From Cytophagia bacterium (GTDB taxonomy: Bacteria > Bacteroidota > Bacteroidia > UBA7662), in NCBI GenBank assembly GCA_009926405.1, contig RFOZ01000052.1:1-8604 (forward strand): 8,604 nucleotides of DNA, written 5' to 3'. Below, piece after piece: positions 5,979 through 8,604 of this stretch (its first letter is position 1; every line of letters begins with the position of its first letter). The notes beneath the pieces were generated by a model. It did no database searches. It was given only the letters and a program-made list of their open reading frames with translations, and was not told the origin of the DNA. Both the position numbers and the translations under genes were made by a program.

Positions 5979-7538
5979 ATGGCAACGCATCGATTTGAGC
6001 TTGATCCGGCTGAGGCCTACGCGGTCGCGGATTTGGAGGGTTTTCTGCGAAATCGCTATCCTGATTCGGCACCCGCAGGCCTGACCATTCTACGTCGAAG
6101 CCTGGATGCAAGGGGTTCTCGTCCTTTGGTGAGTGTTCTTGCGGCGGATGCCGGCTCTCCCGAAGCTGTTTCGGCCCGGGGGAAGCCCTTTGAGCCCGTC
6201 CAATTGCCCGAAAATGCACCCGTTTTGAATATAATCGGCGCGGGCCCTGCCGGTCTCTTTGCTGCATTGCGGTGCCTTGAGCGGGGTTGGCGGCCTGTGG
6301 TTTGGGAAAGGGGACAGGCCGTGCGTGAACGAAGGCGGGAAGTTGCATTGCTCAGCCGGGAAGGGCGACTCAACCCTGAGTCAAATTATTGTTATGGCGA
6401 AGGGGGGGCTGGCACTTTTAGCGATGGTAAATTGTACACCCGGGCAACGAAAAGGGGCGATGTTGCCACCGTACTCCGCCTTTTGGTTGACTTGGGGGCC
6501 CCTGTGCAGATTATGTACGATGCTCATCCTCATATTGGTACGAACAAATTGCCTGCCTTAATCGAAAAAGCCAGGCAGACCGTTTTGGAGGGAGGCGGTT
6601 GCATCCATTTTAACAAGCGCGTGGTGGGGTTGGAGCGTGTCAAAACCAAGATTCGGGCCTTGGAATTGCAGAACGGCGAGCGGATCCCCGTTGAGACCGT
6701 CATGCTATGCACCGGACACAGCGCGCGAGATGTTTTTGACATGTTGTTGCGAGCTGGTTTGGAATTGCAGGCAAAACCCTTGGCCATGGGCGTTCGCATT
6801 GAACATCCCCAGGACTGGATCAACCGATGGAGGTACCGTAGAGAAGGGGGCTTGACCGAAGGTTGGCCGGCCGCTTCTTATGCGGTGGTGGAGCAGGTGG
6901 ATGGCCGGGGTGTGTATTCGTTTTGCATGTGTCCCGGGGGCATTATGGCTCCCTGTTCCACTTCCGTTGACCAGGTTGTGACCAACGGTTGGTCCCCCAG
7001 CAAACGCAACAACCGCACCGCCAACGCGGGCTGGGTGACCGAGATCCATCTTGCGGATATCCCCAAGGCCCGCAGCGATGATCCTTTGGCCCTTCTTCGC
7101 TTTCAAGAGCAGATCGAAAGGAACGCCCTGACCATGGGGGGTGGTCACCAATGGGCTCCTGCCCAAAATTTAAGAGATTTTGTGTTCGGCAGACCAAGTG
7201 CTTTGTTAGAGCCTTGTTCTTATCGACCAGGTACCAAGGCCAGCGAATTGCATCGTTTGTACCCGCCTGCTATTCAAGCAAGGCTTGCCAATGGTTTGAA
7301 ACAATGGGCCAAAAAGTGGCCTCGTTTGTTTGATGAGGGGGCGGTTGTCGCCGGTCCTGAATCGCGAACATCCTCTCCAGTACGGGTTCCGCGGGTTCCT
7401 GTTGGACTTCATCATCCCGATTGCACCAACCTCTACCCGGTAGGCGAAGGGGCGGGTTACGCAGGCGGAATAATGAGCGCAATCCTGGATGCGCGGCGTA
7501 GTGTTGATGCTCTTTCGGTTCAATACCCCAACCCTTAG
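5979..7538 (+). CDS. uncharacterised FAD-dependent dehydrogenase, COG2509 type
   Basis: A flavoprotein of the NAD(P)/FAD-dependent oxidoreductase superfamily; its substrate is unknown in the family. 519 residues from ATG 5979, typical length. Residues 1-80 form the family's N-terminal domain, with ILRRSLDARGSRPLVSVL (37-54) characteristic. The Rossmann dinucleotide-binding motif is IIGAGPAGLFAAL (85-97, GxGxxG at 87-92). Family blocks follow: SREGRLNPESNY (126-137), YGEGGAGTFSDGKLYTR (139-155), DAHPHIGTNKLP (181-192), LCTGHSARDVF (243-253), VYSFCMCPGG (312-321, two cysteines), and the C-terminal flavin-contact motif GEGAGYAGGIMSA (489-501). The frame is open back to a TTG at 5817, but the extra 54 residues show no family resemblance and cross the DnaA-box-like repeats, so ATG 5979 is preferred. 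A 37-bp gap separates it from the CoA-binding gene, with which it is probably co-transcribed. Cytoplasmic, no signal peptide. Confidence 0.88.
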   Translation: MATHRFELDPAEAYAVADLEGFLRNRYPDSAPAGLTILRRSLDARGSRPLVSVLAADAGSPEAVSARGKPFEPVQLPENAPVLNIIGAGPAGLFAALRCLERGWRPVVWERGQAVRERRREVALLSREGRLNPESNYCYGEGGAGTFSDGKLYTRATKRGDVATVLRLLVDLGAPVQIMYDAHPHIGTNKLPALIEKARQTVLEGGGCIHFNKRVVGLERVKTKIRALELQNGERIPVETVMLCTGHSARDVFDMLLRAGLELQAKPLAMGVRIEHPQDWINRWRYRREGGLTEGWPAASYAVVEQVDGRGVYSFCMCPGGIMAPCSTSVDQVVTNGWSPSKRNNRTANAGWVTEIHLADIPKARSDDPLALLRFQEQIERNALTMGGGHQWAPAQNLRDFVFGRPSALLEPCSYRPGTKASELHRLYPPAIQARLANGLKQWAKKWPRLFDEGAVVAGPESRTSSPVRVPRVPVGLHHPDCTNLYPVGEGAGYAGGIMSAILDARRSVDALSVQYPNP

Positions 7539-7575
7539 CCTGCCATGGGGAAATTTTAATTGAAAACCACCTACG

Positions 7576-7938
7576 ATGAATGTTTTGGTCCTTGGCGCGT
7601 CTGCCAATCCTGATCGCTACGCTTACCGCGCCGCCATTCTTTTAAAACAAAAAGGGCATGCTTGTTATTTGCTGGGTCAGCGTTCGGGGGATGTCGATGG
7701 TATGCCCATCCATAACCAATGGCCCTTGGAGAATTCCTTTAGACCCGATACCATCACCTTGTATTTGGGGCCGACTGCCCAAGTCTCTTGGATAGAAACC
7801 CTCATGGTCAAGGAATACCGACGGATTCTTTTCAATCCGGGTACCGAAAACCCGGCCCTGGAAGAGGCACTGCGCGCAAGGGGCATCGAGTGCATTCAGG
7901 CCTGTACCTTGGTGCTTTTGGCCACGAATACCTTTTAG
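7576..7938 (+). CDS. CoA-binding-domain protein, YccU-like
   Basis: A small single-domain protein of 120 residues with the Rossmann-like CoA-binding fold (the domain named from succinyl-CoA synthetase alpha). Its cellular role is not known. Visible motifs: the glycine-rich start VLVLGASANPDRYAYRAA (3-20), TLYLGPTAQ (61-69), ILFNPGTENPALEEALRARG (84-103) and the C-terminal ACTLVLL (109-115). Length matches stand-alone members in Bacteroidota, so it is complete. ATG 7576 gives the usual N-terminus. No strong Shine-Dalgarno is seen, only A-rich sequence upstream, as is common in this phylum. It follows the FAD-dependent dehydrogenase on the same strand and is the last protein gene before the rRNA operon. 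Confidence 0.85.
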   Translation: MNVLVLGASANPDRYAYRAAILLKQKGHACYLLGQRSGDVDGMPIHNQWPLENSFRPDTITLYLGPTAQVSWIETLMVKEYRRILFNPGTENPALEEALRARGIECIQACTLVLLATNTF

Positions 7939-7984
7939 TTTTCCACAAAAAAGGGAATAGCAGGCGCAAAAAGCATAAATGCGC

Positions 7985-7992
7985 TACCTTTG
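7985..7992 (+). promoter_or_regulatory. first TACCTTTG -7 motif upstream of the rRNA gene
   Basis: Exact match to the Bacteroidota -7 consensus TAnnTTTG, 47 bp after the CoA-binding gene's stop. Transcription would begin around 7997 and enter the 8000-8053 hairpin at once. I see no clear TTTG-type -33 element 19-21 bp upstream. It is probably an upstream rRNA promoter, but could be chance. Confidence 0.4.
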
Positions 7993-7999
7993 TCGTCCC

Positions 8000-8053
8000 G
8001 AAAAAATCGCGGAGTTAAGGTAAGTCCTTGAATAACAGCTCCTCGATTTTTTC
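8000..8053. terminator. long imperfect inverted repeat, possible bidirectional terminator
   Basis: GAAAAAATCG (8000-8009) pairs perfectly with CGATTTTTTC (8044-8053). After one C/T mismatch, GGAGTT (8011-8016) pairs with AGCTCC (8037-8042), one pair being G-U. The loop is about 20 nt and holds a small AAGG/CCTT hairpin. The GC part followed by a T6 run resembles an intrinsic terminator for the upstream FAD-protein/CoA-binding genes, and the A-run on the other side would make it bidirectional. Termination itself is inferred. Confidence 0.5.
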
Positions 8054-8058
8054 CAAAA

Positions 8059-8092
8059 AAAATCCCGCTTATGAGGTCGCAAATGGGATTTT
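8059..8092. repeat. 8-bp perfect inverted repeat overlapping the preceding hairpin's alternative partner
   Basis: AAAATCCC (8059-8066) and GGGATTTT (8085-8092) are perfect complements with an 18-nt loop. The A-run at its left arm (8057-8064) can alternatively pair with GATTTTTT at 8045-8052, which is part of the previous hairpin. Two structures therefore compete for the same bases. Confidence 0.45.
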
Positions 8093-8099
8093 CGGGTTT

Positions 8100-8107
8100 T
8101 ACCTTTG
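8100..8107 (+). promoter_or_regulatory. second TACCTTTG -7 motif, likely main rRNA promoter
   Basis: A second exact TAnnTTTG match, identical in sequence to the one at 7985 and followed by CG. A start near 8112 would give a leader of about 130 nt that opens with the boxB-like hairpin and boxA, the order expected of an rRNA transcript. A -33 element is not obvious. Confidence 0.5.
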
Positions 8108-8116
8108 CGTCCGCTT

Positions 8117-8137
8117 TGCCCGGAAGCTGTTCGGGCA
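8117..8137 (+). promoter_or_regulatory. boxB-like hairpin of the rRNA antitermination leader
   Basis: TGCCCGGA (8117-8124) pairs with TTCGGGCA (8130-8137) over 8 bp with one G-U, loop AGCTG. It stands 1 base before the boxA-like element. In E. coli rRNA leaders a boxB hairpin also precedes boxA. No T-run follows, so it is unlikely to be a terminator. Confidence 0.5.
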
Positions 8138-8138
8138 T

Positions 8139-8150
8139 CGTTCTTTGACA
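8139..8150 (+). promoter_or_regulatory. boxA-like antitermination element
   Basis: CGTTCTTTGACA resembles E. coli boxA (TGCTCTTTAACA), matching at 9 of 12 positions. GTTCTTTGACAT is a sequence commonly seen upstream of 16S genes in Bacteroidota. It is the expected NusB/S10 binding site that keeps RNA polymerase elongating through the rRNA genes. Confidence 0.65.
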
Positions 8151-8244
8151 TACTGAATACCAAAGTAAGGAATGCGTCCGTCCGTGAGGATGACGTGCTT
8201 CCCCCAAGATTCACACAAAGACAAATAATTAATTTTTTTTACAT

Positions 8245-8604
<360 letters not shown>

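Larger units (their letters stand above)
7939..8244 (+). promoter_or_regulatory. rRNA operon promoter and leader region
   Basis: About 306 bp without a believable protein gene between the CoA-binding protein and mature 16S rRNA. It contains two TACCTTTG motifs (7985, 8100), a long imperfect hairpin (8000-8053), an overlapping inverted repeat (8059-8092), a boxB-like hairpin (8117-8137), a boxA-like element (8139-8150) and a T8 tract (8233-8240) just before 16S. Short minus-strand frames here show no protein-like features. No tRNA is present. Confidence 0.7.

Noticed and set aside
7964..7984. GCGCA/TGCGC inverted repeat after the CoA-binding gene as a terminator
   Set aside because: The stem is only 5 bp with an 11-nt loop and no T-run. 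The 8000-8053 structure is a better candidate.
7935..8214. Minus-strand frames of 90 and 76 codons in the rRNA leader
   Set aside because: They overlap promoter motifs, hairpins and boxA, have no protein family features and overlap each other in different frames.

Overview
The window looks like chromosomal DNA of a member of the Bacteroidota. The partial 16S rRNA gene at the right end has Bacteroidota-style sequence (GATGAACGCTAGCGGCAGG near the 5' end, CTGGTACTGAGATACGGACC before the CTCCTACGGGAGGCAGCAG block). DnaB, the heptose kinase and the FAD protein also read like their Bacteroidota relatives. The 16S style suggests the Saprospiria/Chitinophagia side of the phylum, but that is from memory of such sequences and is not a tree. 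I see no phage, transposon, CRISPR, tRNA or plasmid genes.

Left part (1-5799), all on the minus strand and so tightly packed that it is probably one operon, read right to left: dnaB (replicative helicase), ung (uracil-DNA glycosylase), a class I aspartate/aromatic-type aminotransferase, an RfaE1/HldE-N-type heptose-7-phosphate kinase, and a TrkH/KtrB potassium-transporter subunit that runs off the left edge. Gaps are 14 bp, 4 bp, an overlap of about 20 bp, and 7 bp.

Centre (5800-5978): a 179-bp divergent intergenic region. It holds a 36-bp T-rich/A-rich tract and three DnaA-box-like sites (minus-strand TTATCCACC, TTATCCACC, TTATACACG) spaced exactly 21 bp apart in the same orientation. Every gene in the window is transcribed away from this point, including the rRNA gene. 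This is the most interesting part of the window: a candidate chromosomal replication origin, or at least a DnaA-responsive dnaB control region.

Right part (5979-8604), all on the plus strand: a COG2509-type FAD-dependent dehydrogenase of unknown substrate, a small YccU-like CoA-binding-domain protein, then about 300 bp of rRNA-operon promoter/leader DNA, then the first 360 nt of 16S rRNA. The leader has two copies of the Bacteroidota -7 promoter motif (TACCTTTG), a chain of overlapping inverted repeats between them, and a hairpin directly followed by a boxA-like GTTCTTTGACA, the boxB-boxA order known from rRNA antitermination leaders.

The genes are mostly housekeeping: replication (dnaB), uracil repair (ung), amino-acid metabolism, LPS-core heptose supply, K+ uptake and ribosome synthesis. 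I found no convincing new multi-gene system. The novel signals are regulatory or replicative, and all of them are inferred from sequence alone.
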